A stretch of 64,000 nt of DNA from Vibrio ouci (GTDB lineage Bacteria; Pseudomonadota; Gammaproteobacteria; Enterobacterales; Vibrionaceae): the NCBI RefSeq assembly GCF_004551525.1, contig NZ_SATR01000026.1, forward strand, positions 1 to 64,000, written 5' to 3'. Below the pieces are notes generated by a model, which was not told the origin of the DNA, ran no database searches, and worked only from the letters and a program-made list of their open reading frames with translations. Position 1 is the stretch's first letter, and each line of letters opens with the position of its first letter. This document shows, piece after piece, positions 45,382-55,139 of this stretch. The position numbers and the translations under genes are program-made.

Positions 45382-47271
45382 ATGGAAGCAGAGCTACTGG
45401 AAATTAAAAACTTCCTTTCCCAACACCCTCCATTTGACGAACTCGAAGATGACGTCCTGAACTACGTGACCAAACACGTAGAAATCTCCTACTATCGCGA
45501 AGACACTCCAGTGATCCACTTTGGCGATGAGATTCGTGATCTTTACATGGTGAGAAGCGGTGTTATTGAAGTCTATCGCCGCAAAGGTGAACTCTATAAC
45601 CGCCTAGATGAAGGTGCCTTATTTGGCCAAATGGGCCTGTTAACTAACAATAAGGTACGCTTTCCCGCTAAGGCAACCAAGGATAGCCTGCTCTATTGCA
45701 TTCCTGCAGACGTATTCCAAGAACTGTATGACAACCATGAGTCATTCGCCGATTTTGTTGAGGTAGAAGACAACGCTCGTCTGCGCCAAACGGTGTCAAA
45801 CAGCAATGAACAAAACGACTTAACCACGTCTAAAGTCCGCACTCTGCTGACAACTGAAGCTCCATCGATTCCTAAAACCGAATCGATTCAAAACGCCGCA
45901 ATCAAGATGGCAGAAGAGAACGTTTCATCGCTGCTCATTATTGATCCAGAAGTGGCCGACGATGATGAAGATGATAACAACCCACTCGTGGGCATCATCA
46001 CCGACCGAGATTTATGTACTCGAGTACTCGCTCAGGGACTGGACCCAAATGATGATGTTTCAAGCGTCATGACCACTGAAGTCATTTCACTTGACCACAA
46101 CGCATACGTGTACGAAGCCATGCTGACCATGTTGCGCTACAACGTTCATCACCTGCCCGTTCTTAAAGACAAACAGCCCATCGGTATTATCGAAGCAACC
46201 GATATTGTTCGCTATGAATCGCAGAACTCACTGTTACTGGTGAGCAGTATCTTCCAGCAGCAATCTATTGAAGAACTATCCGCGCTATCTGTGCAGGTGA
46301 AAGACAGTTTTGTACGCTTGGTTAATGAAGACGCTAACTCACACATGGTTGGTAGTGCGATGTCGGTTATCGGCCGTAGTTTCAAACAGCGTATTATCGA
46401 GCTAGCAGAAGAAGAGCTGGGTGAGCCACCCGTACCGTACTGCTTTGTAGCATTAGGTTCAATGGGCCGAGACGAACAACTGCTAGTGACCGATCAAGAC
46501 AATGCCATTATCTTGGACAATACCTACGTCAAAGCAGAACATGACGCCTACTTTGCCAAACTGTCCGCACTGGTTTGTGACGGACTTGATAAGTGTGGTT
46601 ACACATACTGTACCGGCGATATTATGGCAACAAACCCAGACTGGCGTATGACGCGCTCTGAGTGGGAAGAGTGTTTCGCCGATTGGATTGATGACCCGAA
46701 CCCTAAAGCACTGCTAAATGCGTCGATCTTTTTCGACCTCGACGGTGTTTATGGCCGCCTAAAGTGGGCTGAGCAGCTCAATGGTTTCATTGTCCGACGC
46801 GCACGTAAGAACAACCGCTTCTTAGCTTGTTTAGCTCGTAACGCAATGAACCGCACCCCTCCACTTGGCTTTTTCAAAGACTTTGTGATGGAGAAAGATG
46901 GTCAGCATAAGAACTCCATTAACCTTAAACGCCGTGGCACAGCCCCATTGGCCGATTTAATCCGTGTTCATGCTTTAGCAGTCGGCTCTCGCTCAAAAAA
47001 TTCCTTTGAGCGCCTTGATGACATTAATGAAGCTGGGATCTTACCAAAAGGTAAAGCGCGCGATTTAAGTGATGCGCTTGAATTCATTTCGATGGTTCGT
47101 ATCAGGCACCAAGCGCTTGATGTTGAGAATGAAGTCGAACCGGATAACAACATCGAGCCAGAGCACTTATCCGATTTTGAGCGCCGTAACCTTAAAGATG
47201 CATTCCAGATCTTAAGCAATGCGCAAAACTTCCTAAAGTTCCGCTACCAAGCGAGCAATAACTTTAAGTGA
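45382..47271 (+). CDS. cNMP-binding/CBS/DUF294 nucleotidyltransferase-like protein
   Basis: A 629-residue cytoplasmic protein. It has a cyclic-nucleotide-binding fold (about 10-135; GALFGQMGLLTNNKVRFPAKA), two CBS domains (about 155-295; VGIITDRDLCTRVLAQG, IGIIEATDIV), a GlnD-like DUF294 nucleotidyltransferase (about 305-445; LGSMGRDEQLLVTDQDNAI) and a DUF294 C-terminal helical domain. The cNMP and CBS parts suggest allosteric control by nucleotides; the target is unknown. It is followed seven bases later by an exonuclease gene, a pairing seen in other gammaproteobacteria, so the two probably work together. Confidence 0.9.
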   Translation: MEAELLEIKNFLSQHPPFDELEDDVLNYVTKHVEISYYREDTPVIHFGDEIRDLYMVRSGVIEVYRRKGELYNRLDEGALFGQMGLLTNNKVRFPAKATKDSLLYCIPADVFQELYDNHESFADFVEVEDNARLRQTVSNSNEQNDLTTSKVRTLLTTEAPSIPKTESIQNAAIKMAEENVSSLLIIDPEVADDDEDDNNPLVGIITDRDLCTRVLAQGLDPNDDVSSVMTTEVISLDHNAYVYEAMLTMLRYNVHHLPVLKDKQPIGIIEATDIVRYESQNSLLLVSSIFQQQSIEELSALSVQVKDSFVRLVNEDANSHMVGSAMSVIGRSFKQRIIELAEEELGEPPVPYCFVALGSMGRDEQLLVTDQDNAIILDNTYVKAEHDAYFAKLSALVCDGLDKCGYTYCTGDIMATNPDWRMTRSEWEECFADWIDDPNPKALLNASIFFDLDGVYGRLKWAEQLNGFIVRRARKNNRFLACLARNAMNRTPPLGFFKDFVMEKDGQHKNSINLKRRGTAPLADLIRVHALAVGSRSKNSFERLDDINEAGILPKGKARDLSDALEFISMVRIRHQALDVENEVEPDNNIEPEHLSDFERRNLKDAFQILSNAQNFLKFRYQASNNFK

Positions 47272-47278
47272 GGCGTCA

Positions 47279-47998
47279 ATGATTAATAAACTTATGTCGA
47301 CGCCCTCAATCGATTGGCCTGCTAAGTTCAGTCGTAAGCTAGAAGTCGTGCAAGATAGCAGCTTAAGAAACTACTATGAGGCGGGGTTACCCGATCCAAA
47401 CACGCCACTAGAAGACGTTATGTTTCTTGCAATGGACTTTGAAACCACAGGGCTAGATTCCGATAACGACGACATCATTACCATAGGTACCGTGCCTTTC
47501 AATTTGAATCGTATCTTTATCAACCAAGCTCAACACTGGACGGTAAGACCGCGCAAGCAACTGGCTGAAGAGTCCGTCGTCATTCATGGGATTACTCACT
47601 CAGACGTTTTGGATGCACCTGACCTGTCAGGCATCTATGAGCAAGTGCTGGAGCAAATGGCGGGCAAGATTATGGTGGTTCATTATCAACGTATTGAACG
47701 GGAGTTTTTCGATAAGGCACTTCTCGCACGGATTAAGGAAGGTATTGAGTTTCCAGTTGTCGATACAATGCATATTGAAACTCAGCTCCAACAGAAGCAA
47801 TACGGTGGGCTTTTTAATAAGATCCTTGGTAAAAAGCCCGAGTCTGTTCGCTTAGGCGCTAGCCGAACTCGTTACGGACTGCCTCAGTATACGCCCCACC
47901 ACGCCTTAACTGACGCCGTCGCAACCGCTGAATTGCTACAAGCGCAAATCGCTCATCACTACGATCGAAAGATGCCAGTTAAGCAACTCTGGCTGTAA
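47279..47998 (+). CDS. DEDD-family 3'-5' exonuclease (DnaQ-like)
   Basis: A 239-residue protein with the DnaQ/epsilon exonuclease motifs: Exo I AMDFETTGLD (about residues 51-60), a middle motif with HGITHSDV, and Exo III HHALTDAVATAELL with the catalytic His and Asp. It has no polymerase-binding C-terminus like true DNA polymerase III epsilon. ATG at 47279 has GAGG upstream; a second in-frame ATG lies five codons later. It follows the cNMP-CBS-DUF294 gene, probably as one transcript. Confidence 0.9.
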   Translation: MINKLMSTPSIDWPAKFSRKLEVVQDSSLRNYYEAGLPDPNTPLEDVMFLAMDFETTGLDSDNDDIITIGTVPFNLNRIFINQAQHWTVRPRKQLAEESVVIHGITHSDVLDAPDLSGIYEQVLEQMAGKIMVVHYQRIEREFFDKALLARIKEGIEFPVVDTMHIETQLQQKQYGGLFNKILGKKPESVRLGASRTRYGLPQYTPHHALTDAVATAELLQAQIAHHYDRKMPVKQLWL

Positions 47999-48034
47999 TC
48001 ATTCGTCGGCTCTAGTCTTTGAAAACAAGCCAAT

Positions 48035-48063
48035 AAAAAAGGGACGATTAACGTCCCTTTTTT
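48035..48063. terminator. bidirectional terminator between exonuclease and BCCT genes
   Basis: A-tract plus GGGACG pairs with CGTCCC plus T-tract (48035-48046 with 48052-48063), five-base loop. It can stop both converging transcripts. Confidence 0.88.
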
Positions 48064-48083
48064 CATTTGTCTGATAGCTAATA

Positions 48084-49655
48084 TTAGCGACGCTCAGTAC
48101 GCATACCAAGAACCAAGCTAACACACATCAGTAGCAGGACAATGGTAAATGGTAATGCTGTAGAAATCGCACCCGCTTGCAGCGCTTGTACAGCTTCAGA
48201 GCCACCAATCCAAAGTAGTGCCACCGCAATCGCACCTTCCATGAAGGCCCAGAATACACGCTGGATCACTGGCGCATCGACTTTACCACCAGCGGTAATA
48301 CTATCGATAACCAGTGAACCTGAATCCGATGACGTGATGAAGAATACCAGCACTAAAACTACCGCAATGATCGATAGGATTGAGCCAAATGGTAATACAT
48401 CAAACATCTGGAACATCGCCAGTGATACATCCGTTAGACCCTCAGAACCTAGCTGACCAACACCATTAACAACCTGATCAATTGCCATACCACCGAATGT
48501 AGACATCCAAAGTACCGTTACAGCCGTTGGTACAAGTAGAACTGCTGTAATGAATTCACGTACTGTACGACCTTTAGAAACGCGCGCAATAAACATACCT
48601 ACGAATGGTGACCAAGAGATCCACCAAGCCCAGTAGAATACGGTCCAACCTTGGAACCAAGCTTCATCTTCACGACCGTGTGGGTTACTCAATGGGATTA
48701 GGTTTTCAACGTACGCCATCAGTGTCGTACCAATGTTACCAACCACAATCGCGTAACCAATCAACGCAACTAAGATCAGTAGTAAGAACGCCACGATCAT
48801 GTTGATGTTACTGATGACTTTAACACCGCCGTCAATACCACGTAGTACTGAGACAACCGCAAGTAGCGTCACAACGGTGATAACAATAACCTGCAAGCCA
48901 AGACCAGATTCAATACCAAAGACATGGTGAATACCACTTGCTGCCTGCTGAGCACCTAGACCTAATGAGGTCGCAAGACCAAACAGTGTCGCAAGTACCG
49001 CTAAGATATCAACGATATGACCCGCCCAGCCCCAAGCGCGATCACCAAGTATTGGGTAGAAAATAGAGCGGATTGAAAGAGGTAAGCCTTTGTTATAAGC
49101 AAAGAATGCCAATGACAGCGCCACTACACCGTAGATTGCCCAAGGGTGTAGACCCCAGTGGTACATAGTCGCACCCAGAGCCAATTTAGCCGCTTCAGGA
49201 GTATTCGCTTCAACACCCAGTGGCGTTTCGTACCAACCGGTGAAGTAAGCGACAGGCTCTGCCACACTCCAGAACATTAGGCCAATACCCATACCCGCAG
49301 CAAACAACATCGATAGCCATGATACGTATGAGTAATCTGCTGTCGCGTCAGTACCACCAAGGCGAATCTTACCTAATGGAGATACGATCAAGCCTAAACA
49401 GAAAATAACAAAGATGTTGCCAGACCAAATGAACAGCCAGTCAAAGCTACCTATAATTTGCCATTTGATGCCATCTAAAGTCGCTTTGGCTGACTCGGCA
49501 TCCATAACCAAAACGGCGATTAAGAAAACTGCTATAAGACCTGCACTCCACCCAAACACTGGGTTGTGCACGTCAAATCCCCACTTCTGTACGTTATCTT
49601 GACCGATTGTATAATCGGTACTATCGATACTGTACTTATCTATGCCTTTAGTCAT
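48084..49655 (-). CDS. BCCT family betaine/compatible-solute transporter
   Basis: A 523-residue, 12-helix transporter of the betaine/choline/carnitine family. The signature region around TM8 includes FYWAWWISWSPFVGMFIARVSKGRT, recognisable by its Trp cage (given here only as WAWWISWSPFVG). It brings in osmoprotectants such as glycine betaine or ectoine under salt stress, driven by Na+. GAGAGGAACG precedes the start. It is divergent from a MarR gene, matching the cosR/opuD (bccT3) arrangement in V. cholerae and V. parahaemolyticus. Confidence 0.93.
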   Translation of the reverse strand: MTKGIDKYSIDSTDYTIGQDNVQKWGFDVHNPVFGWSAGLIAVFLIAVLVMDAESAKATLDGIKWQIIGSFDWLFIWSGNIFVIFCLGLIVSPLGKIRLGGTDATADYSYVSWLSMLFAAGMGIGLMFWSVAEPVAYFTGWYETPLGVEANTPEAAKLALGATMYHWGLHPWAIYGVVALSLAFFAYNKGLPLSIRSIFYPILGDRAWGWAGHIVDILAVLATLFGLATSLGLGAQQAASGIHHVFGIESGLGLQVIVITVVTLLAVVSVLRGIDGGVKVISNINMIVAFLLLILVALIGYAIVVGNIGTTLMAYVENLIPLSNPHGREDEAWFQGWTVFYWAWWISWSPFVGMFIARVSKGRTVREFITAVLLVPTAVTVLWMSTFGGMAIDQVVNGVGQLGSEGLTDVSLAMFQMFDVLPFGSILSIIAVVLVLVFFITSSDSGSLVIDSITAGGKVDAPVIQRVFWAFMEGAIAVALLWIGGSEAVQALQAGAISTALPFTIVLLLMCVSLVLGMRTERR

Positions 49656-50022
49656 CGTTCCTCTCTAGCATTTTTCCTATTTGGTATCAGCTCTCTATAA
49701 ACAAATCATTAGAGCTAAAAATGATTATCTAAACACAATAACCTGATACACCTCTCATTATTGTACGCTTATTGCTGCATTGTTCCAGTAATAAGCTGTT
49801 TTTTAGCCATATTTTCAGAAAATTGCCACACAGGTGATGGAATAATCCGCAATGCGTCCTACACTGCGACAACAATACCGTTCGTACTCTAAGTAAGTTA
49901 CTAAGACTTTCCGTTATAGTGGGATAACCGCTATCAAATTTTGTTGGGCATGAGGCTTTTTTTCATCACTCATTTGATGTATTTTCGCCTACTTCTCATC
50001 ACTAGTTAATAAAGGCAGCGCA
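49656..50022. promoter_or_regulatory. divergent control region between BCCT and cosR-like genes
   Basis: The 367-bp gap has no reading frame. An 11-bp inverted repeat with one G-T mismatch, GCTTATTGCTG (49767-49777) and CAGTAATAAGC (49786-49796), is separated by eight bases and could be an operator or a hairpin. No binding consensus was available to identify it as a CosR site. Confidence 0.4.
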
Positions 50023-50499
50023 TTGGAAAAGCACGAAGAAGTCCTTATATCGATTCGCCAAATCATTCGAGCAATCGACCTACACTCTAAAAAGCTAAGC
50101 AAAGAGTCAGGATTGACAGGCCCGCAGCTTATATTAATGCGCTCTATCCGTGAGTTAGGGGAAGTGACAATTAGACAATTGTCCGACCATACCAATATGA
50201 GCCAAGCGACCGCCACAACCATCCTTGATCGCTTAGAGCGTAACGGATTAGTTCAGCGCGTTCGCAGCAGCAAAGATAAACGAAAAGTGCATGCTTACCT
50301 TACCGAGCAAGGCCAAGAGTTGCTAAATAGTGCTCCGACACCATTACAGCAAAGCTTTATTACTAAGTTTCAACGCCTCGAAGAGTGGGAACAGTCATTA
50401 TTGCTTTCGTCAGTACAGCGCATTTCATCAATGATGAACGCGGAAGACATCGATGTAGCACCAGTGCTAGAACTAGGCAGTATTACTAAGCCCGAGTAG
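50023..50499 (+). CDS. cosR: MarR-family osmotic regulator (CosR-like)
   Basis: A 158-residue MarR-type regulator with winged helix VTIRQLSDHTNMSQATATTI and the wing DRLERNGLVQRVRSSKDKRK. In Vibrio, CosR represses compatible-solute synthesis and uptake genes at low salinity. The assignment rests on its divergent placement beside a BCCT transporter and its length. The start is TTG at 50023, with AAAGG about eight bases upstream. The gene is followed by an unrelated GGDEF gene about 90 bases on. Confidence 0.82.
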   Translation: MEKHEEVLISIRQIIRAIDLHSKKLSKESGLTGPQLILMRSIRELGEVTIRQLSDHTNMSQATATTILDRLERNGLVQRVRSSKDKRKVHAYLTEQGQELLNSAPTPLQQSFITKFQRLEEWEQSLLLSSVQRISSMMNAEDIDVAPVLELGSITKPE

Positions 50500-50590
50500 T
50501 CCTATAGTTTATTTGCCTAACTGTGTTTTTACGCTTACTTTTATTTAGGTAACAACCCTCTTTGTTCCACGCGCTAAAAAGGCGTCATGA

Positions 50591-51646
50591 ATGACAAAAA
50601 ACAGATTAGAAAACCTAAATGATGAAGCTATTCTCGATGTACAGCAGCAAAAGCAAGTACTTAAGATTATCGCTTCAATAACCCTAGTGGTCTTTATCCC
50701 CCTTGGAATTAAAAACATTCTGATTGGGGAGATCATGCTTGGCTTGGTTCTGCTTGCTTTTGAGATCTCATTACTGCTAGAAATCACAGCACTTATCTAC
50801 AATAAGAAAACCTTGTTTGGGCATTACATACCACTTGCCCTTCTGGTCTTCTCTGCAGTTTTATCAGTGAAAGTGTTCGGTACACTGGCGACCTATTGGC
50901 TCTACCCCATCATAATCAGCATTATCTTTCTGTTGCCCAGAAGTGAAGCCATTACCGCTAACTTTATTATGATTTCCGCTTCAGGTTTTGCCGCGCTGAC
51001 GCACCAAGATTTCTCAATCACGATCCGCTACGTGTTTTCCCTGATTGTGACCGCAATTATCGTTCACGTGGTAGTGGGTGCAATCCGTAATCTTCAGCAA
51101 GAACTCAGAAGTCTGCTGGTAACCGATGCAATGACAGGCGCTTACAATCGCCATGAACTGCCAACTATCCTCACTCGCACTCTCAAGAATCACCCTTGTT
51201 CGTGTATTGTCATCATCGATATTGATAACTTTAAGTCCGTCAATGATCACTACGGCCACGATGTCGGTGATAAAGTGATTATCCGTATCGTAGACATCAT
51301 CAGAGCTCATACGAGTGACGAAGAGCTATTGTTTAGGCTTGGTGGGGATGAGTTTTTGCTGGTTGTGCAAGGGCAAGAACAAGATTCGGTGCTCACCTTA
51401 ATGAACAGAATCAATAAAAAGATTCGTCAGGCCGAATATCCACGCAACCTATCAATGACGGTCAGTTCAGGCATTGCGGAGTCTCAACCATTCGAAGAGA
51501 TTAAAGAATGGATGAAACGCGCCGATCTCGCGCTGTATCAGTCTAAGCATCAAGGTAGAGATCGGACTTCGGTATACGTAAATCAATTCGGCTCAGCCAT
51601 CGATCTGTGTGAACAAAGCAATCTCAGTCACGCGAGCTCGACTTAA
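50591..51646 (+). CDS. membrane diguanylate cyclase
   Basis: A 351-residue protein with five to six hydrophobic segments in the first 170 residues, no large periplasmic domain, and a C-terminal GGDEF domain (about 180-335). The active-site motif RLGGDEFLLV is intact. The RxxD product-inhibition site is missing (SDEE stands there), so feedback by c-di-GMP may be absent. Its 3' end overlaps that of the converging Lrp gene by 23 bases. The sensory input is unknown. Confidence 0.9.
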   Translation: MTKNRLENLNDEAILDVQQQKQVLKIIASITLVVFIPLGIKNILIGEIMLGLVLLAFEISLLLEITALIYNKKTLFGHYIPLALLVFSAVLSVKVFGTLATYWLYPIIISIIFLLPRSEAITANFIMISASGFAALTHQDFSITIRYVFSLIVTAIIVHVVVGAIRNLQQELRSLLVTDAMTGAYNRHELPTILTRTLKNHPCSCIVIIDIDNFKSVNDHYGHDVGDKVIIRIVDIIRAHTSDEELLFRLGGDEFLLVVQGQEQDSVLTLMNRINKKIRQAEYPRNLSMTVSSGIAESQPFEEIKEWMKRADLALYQSKHQGRDRTSVYVNQFGSAIDLCEQSNLSHASST

Positions 51647-52094
51647 AAATTGGCAGTTCACTCTCCCCTTTTACTTGGCGAATCGCCAAATGGGTATGAA
51701 TGTCTTTAACGTTCTCAAGCCGTTGCAGTTTGCGGGTAAATGACTCGTATCCTGCAAGGTCATGGCTCACGACCTCCAACAAATAATCATACGCGCCAGA
51801 TACAACGTGGCAGCTGATCACTTCATCCATTTCCCTCACAGCAAATTCAAACTCATCGATACTGCTTGCTTGGTGATTATTGAGGCTGACTTCGACGAAA
51901 ACCGTCATTCCAACCCCAATCAGCTCTTTGTTTAAGCTAGCTCGATAATTAGCAATGATCCCCGACTCTTCCAACCGCTTTATTCTTCTCGCGCAAGGTG
52001 AAGCTGACAGCCCCACTTTATCTGCAATGTCTGCCGTTGATTGTCGGGCGTCTTGCTGAAGCAGACTCAAAATGTGTTTATCTATTTTATCCAT
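51624..52094 (-). CDS. Lrp/AsnC-family transcriptional regulator
   Basis: A 156-residue regulator. The N-terminal helix-turn-helix (STADIADKVGLSASPCARRI) and C-terminal RAM ligand-binding domain (VISCHVVSGAYDYLLEVVSHD) are plain. Such regulators sense amino acids. It is divergent from an EamA exporter gene, and this pairing typically means the regulator controls export of an amino acid or metabolite. Its 3' end overlaps the GGDEF gene. Confidence 0.92.
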   Translation of the reverse strand: MDKIDKHILSLLQQDARQSTADIADKVGLSASPCARRIKRLEESGIIANYRASLNKELIGVGMTVFVEVSLNNHQASSIDEFEFAVREMDEVISCHVVSGAYDYLLEVVSHDLAGYESFTRKLQRLENVKDIHTHLAIRQVKGESELPIFKSSSRD

Positions 52095-52240
52095 ATCCCA
52101 TACCGCACGTTTCTAGCGCAACCACCATTTATATTGATGTTTTCAGCCACACTTTAATCATTACATGAATAATATTGCCAGATTTAACCCTCGCTTACGC
52201 ATCATAATAGTAAGAACTAAAACATAGCTCACGGATGAAC

Positions 52241-53167
52241 ATGATTTCTGGATATTTGGCAATGGCCGCCACGCTATTATTATGGTCTGGCTTTTTTCTC
52301 TCTTTACGTAGCGGCGCTCATTCAGAGTTACTTACATCAGATATTGCGTTTACACGCTTTGTGATCCCCTGCCTTATCCTGCTACCGATTGTAATTAAGT
52401 CACGCAAAGCTATCGCTGCGGTGCCTAAACGTTACCTGTTAGGCATGTTCATTGGTAGCGGGCTTCCCTATCTTCTTGTTGCCGGTACGGGCATGAGTTT
52501 TGCGCCAGTTGCCGACGGCAGTGCACTTATCCCTGGAACGCTACCCTTATTTGTATCTAGCATAGCAATCATTTTGTTTAAACAGCCTCTTAGCTCCCAC
52601 CGTATCTTTGGTCTTGGGTTAGTCGTAGTTGGTATAGGTACGTTTCTCTCTCAAAGCATCACTAACCCGTCACCTCAGTTATTGCAGGGGCATCTACTGT
52701 TTCTAACTGGGAGCGCGATGTGGGCTGTGTTTACCATTTGTGCCCGCGTTTCTGATTTAAACCCACTTGTAACGTCTGGCCTAGTATCACTGATGTCACT
52801 GTGTAGTTTGCTTCTCCTAACGCTCACTGGCGTGTTAGACAGCCATCTCCTATCGACTGAGCTCTCTTCTTGGCCTTTACAAGAACTATTAGGGCATACC
52901 CTCCTTCAGGGTGTAGGAGCGGGCTTAATCGCCGCCTTTACCTACCTGCATGCAATATCCGTCCTAGGCGCAGAGCGAACCGCAGCGTTCGGCGCTGCAA
53001 CACCGGCTATTGCGACATTACTTGCCATGCCGATTTTCGCGGAACAGCCAAGTAGTACCGTGTGGCTAGCATTGACCCTTATCAGCTTGGGGAGCGTTAT
53101 TGCGAGTAACATATTTATGAAACAAGATCGCTCGCTGCACTACCAGCCACCTAGCTTTGAAAAGTAA
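52241..53167 (+). CDS. EamA-family (DMT) transporter
   Basis: A protein of 308 residues with ten hydrophobic segments forming two EamA repeats (about 1-140 and 150-295), as in drug/metabolite exporters. The ATG at 52241 has ACGGA at a suitable distance; an in-frame ATG at 52235 lacks one. Divergent from the Lrp-type regulator gene, which probably controls it. Substrate unknown; amino acid export is plausible from the context. Confidence 0.88.
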   Translation: MISGYLAMAATLLLWSGFFLSLRSGAHSELLTSDIAFTRFVIPCLILLPIVIKSRKAIAAVPKRYLLGMFIGSGLPYLLVAGTGMSFAPVADGSALIPGTLPLFVSSIAIILFKQPLSSHRIFGLGLVVVGIGTFLSQSITNPSPQLLQGHLLFLTGSAMWAVFTICARVSDLNPLVTSGLVSLMSLCSLLLLTLTGVLDSHLLSTELSSWPLQELLGHTLLQGVGAGLIAAFTYLHAISVLGAERTAAFGAATPAIATLLAMPIFAEQPSSTVWLALTLISLGSVIASNIFMKQDRSLHYQPPSFEK

Positions 53168-53244
53168 CCAGCCGGGCACACTTTGCTGTGTGTCCATAAT
53201 AGAGGTATAGTCCCACCAACTTTAAATGAGATGGACGATGTAAC

Positions 53245-53553
53245 GTGAAAACACCATGCATCGCGGCATGCAAAAATAACGATGGAATCTGCAGTGGTTG
53301 CCACAGAACGATGGATGAAATTGTTAACTGGCGTCACATCACTGATGATGAACGAGAAGAAGCCATCAATAAGCTTAATGGCACTCTTTCAAGTCATACA
53401 TGCCCTTCTTGCCAAGAGCCAGCACAATGCGATATTAGCCAAGGCAAAGAGACTTGTTGGTGTTTCTCAATCGAAAAAAGGGATACTTCAGCTTTGCCAA
53501 ATAACAGCACTTGCCTGTGTCGAAAATGCTTATCAAAGCTTCCAACCGCATAA
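53245..53553 (+). CDS. cysteine-rich DUF1289 + CWC fusion protein
   Basis: A 102-residue protein with 14 Cys. The N-terminal part (CIAACKNNDGICSGCHRTMDE-type, residues 5-24) is a DUF1289 domain. The C-terminal part (CPSCQ ... CWCF ... CLCRKCL, residues 53-97) is a cysteine-rich CWC domain. Both probably bind metal (zinc or Fe-S) through paired Cys. The start is GTG with only a weak ribosome-binding site. The two domains are usually found as separate small proteins. Function unknown. Confidence 0.78.
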   Translation: MKTPCIAACKNNDGICSGCHRTMDEIVNWRHITDDEREEAINKLNGTLSSHTCPSCQEPAQCDISQGKETCWCFSIEKRDTSALPNNSTCLCRKCLSKLPTA

Positions 53554-53764
53554 TTATTGGCGTTTTCAACGATAAAATTTTGGATTAGTTTTTCTAATCC
53601 AAACTCGAAATATTTATCCTGCGTAAGATCACACTTTTTCATTGCACGCATCTCCAACTCCCTCTAATATCTCGCGCCTGAAAGTTCCCTTTTATATGTT
53701 ATTTATTAGCTTTGTTACCGCAAAGCTAGCCGTTTTTGCGCTTTAAATTTAGGTGTGGTTGGAA

Positions 53765-54973
53765 ATGTCCGCTTCTTCCCAAGTCATTAAATTAACATTC
53801 TTAATCGCTATTTTGACTGCCGTTGGTCAAATGACTCAGACCATGTATGTACCTTCTATTGGTTACATGGCAAGTGAGTTTTTGGAATCACCAGCCGCTT
53901 TGCAAGCAGTAATGGCGTGTTACCTAATCCCTTACGGCTTATCTCAGTTTGTTTATGGGCCGCTGTCTGATCGTTTGGGCCGCAAGCCTATCATCGTTGT
54001 TGGCCTGTTTATCTATATCATTGGTACGCTCATAGCCCTATTCGCGCACCAGTACGAATGGTTCCTTGCTGGTAGCTTTATTCAAGGTCTTGGTATCGGC
54101 TGTGGCGGCGCGATGTCGCGTACATTAACGCGTGACGTTTTCTCTGGCGCAGAGTTACATAAAGTGAATAGCCTAATCAGCATGTGCGTGATCTTTTCAC
54201 CATTGGTTGCACCTGTATTAGGTGGCTACTTATCTGAAGCATTTGGCTGGCGATCTAGTTACATGTTTTTAGCCTTGTTTGGTATCGCTGTTGTGATCAC
54301 CATGATGACGAGCTTTAAAGAGACATTACCAAAAGAAAACCGCCGCTACGAACGTGTAACAGACAGCTACCGTTATGTATTGTCAGATCGTCGCTTTCAG
54401 GGTTACTTGATCTGCTTAGTTGCAATCTTCTCGGGTGTCGCAATCTTTGAAGCAGCAGCTGGTGTACTGCTAGGTGGCGTACTGCAGCTACCTGCAACAA
54501 CAGTCAGCTTATTGTTTGTATTGCCAATTCCGGGTTATTTGGTTGGCGCAGCGCTTTCTAGCATCATTGCAGCGAAAAAGAACGAGAAAAGTGCACTCAC
54601 GTTTGGACTGTTTGCCACCATGGCGGGTTCATTGATTGTTCTTATCCCTGGTTTAATGGGGCAAACAACCGCACTAACCTTAATTGGCGGTGCAACCATT
54701 TACTTTTTGGGTGCTGGTATCTTGTTCCCAGCTGCGACCACAGGTGCGCTTTCTCCTTTACCGTATCACGCAGGTACTGGCGGCGCCGTCCTTGGCGGTA
54801 TGCAAAACCTTGGAGCTGGCCTAGCAACGCTTGCAGCTTCAGTGATTCCTACTACGGACCAGATGCCACTAGGAGCACTCATGCTACTAATGTCGCTATT
54901 GGCGTTAATCGGGTTGATTCGCGTCTACCGTAAGCACGATCAGTCTAACGATCAAATGCCTTTAGCCGTTTAG
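53765..54973 (+). CDS. emrD: EmrD-like multidrug MFS transporter
   Basis: A 402-residue, 12-helix drug/H+ antiporter of the Bcr/EmrD group. The N-terminus AVGQMTQTMYVPSIGYMA and loop GPLSDRLGRKPIIVVG match E. coli EmrD, and the later block FGAG/FLGAGILFPAATTGAL also corresponds. The ATG at 53765 fits homologues better than a GTG four codons upstream. A hairpin follows the stop. Substrates are inferred only from the family. Confidence 0.88.
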   Translation: MSASSQVIKLTFLIAILTAVGQMTQTMYVPSIGYMASEFLESPAALQAVMACYLIPYGLSQFVYGPLSDRLGRKPIIVVGLFIYIIGTLIALFAHQYEWFLAGSFIQGLGIGCGGAMSRTLTRDVFSGAELHKVNSLISMCVIFSPLVAPVLGGYLSEAFGWRSSYMFLALFGIAVVITMMTSFKETLPKENRRYERVTDSYRYVLSDRRFQGYLICLVAIFSGVAIFEAAAGVLLGGVLQLPATTVSLLFVLPIPGYLVGAALSSIIAAKKNEKSALTFGLFATMAGSLIVLIPGLMGQTTALTLIGGATIYFLGAGILFPAATTGALSPLPYHAGTGGAVLGGMQNLGAGLATLAASVIPTTDQMPLGALMLLMSLLALIGLIRVYRKHDQSNDQMPLAV

Positions 54974-54983
54974 TATTATAAGT

Positions 54984-55012
54984 ACCGTTCCAACTGCCTA
55001 TGTTGGAACGGT
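54984..55012 (+). terminator. hairpin after the emrD-like gene
   Basis: An 11-bp perfect stem ACCGTTCCAAC/GTTGGAACGGT (54984-54994 with 55002-55012) with a seven-base loop begins 11 bases after the stop. It lacks a T tract, so it may be a weak terminator or a 3' stabiliser. Confidence 0.5.
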
Positions 55013-55139
55013 TATCAATGTAGGACTTTTCCCCACTTTTCCCTGACATTTCGTCGTCATTATTAACTTTTCACTCACTATCGTCTCCTAGACCTCACTG
55101 TATACTGCCGCGCAACTAAACCAATGAGGTCAAAATAGA

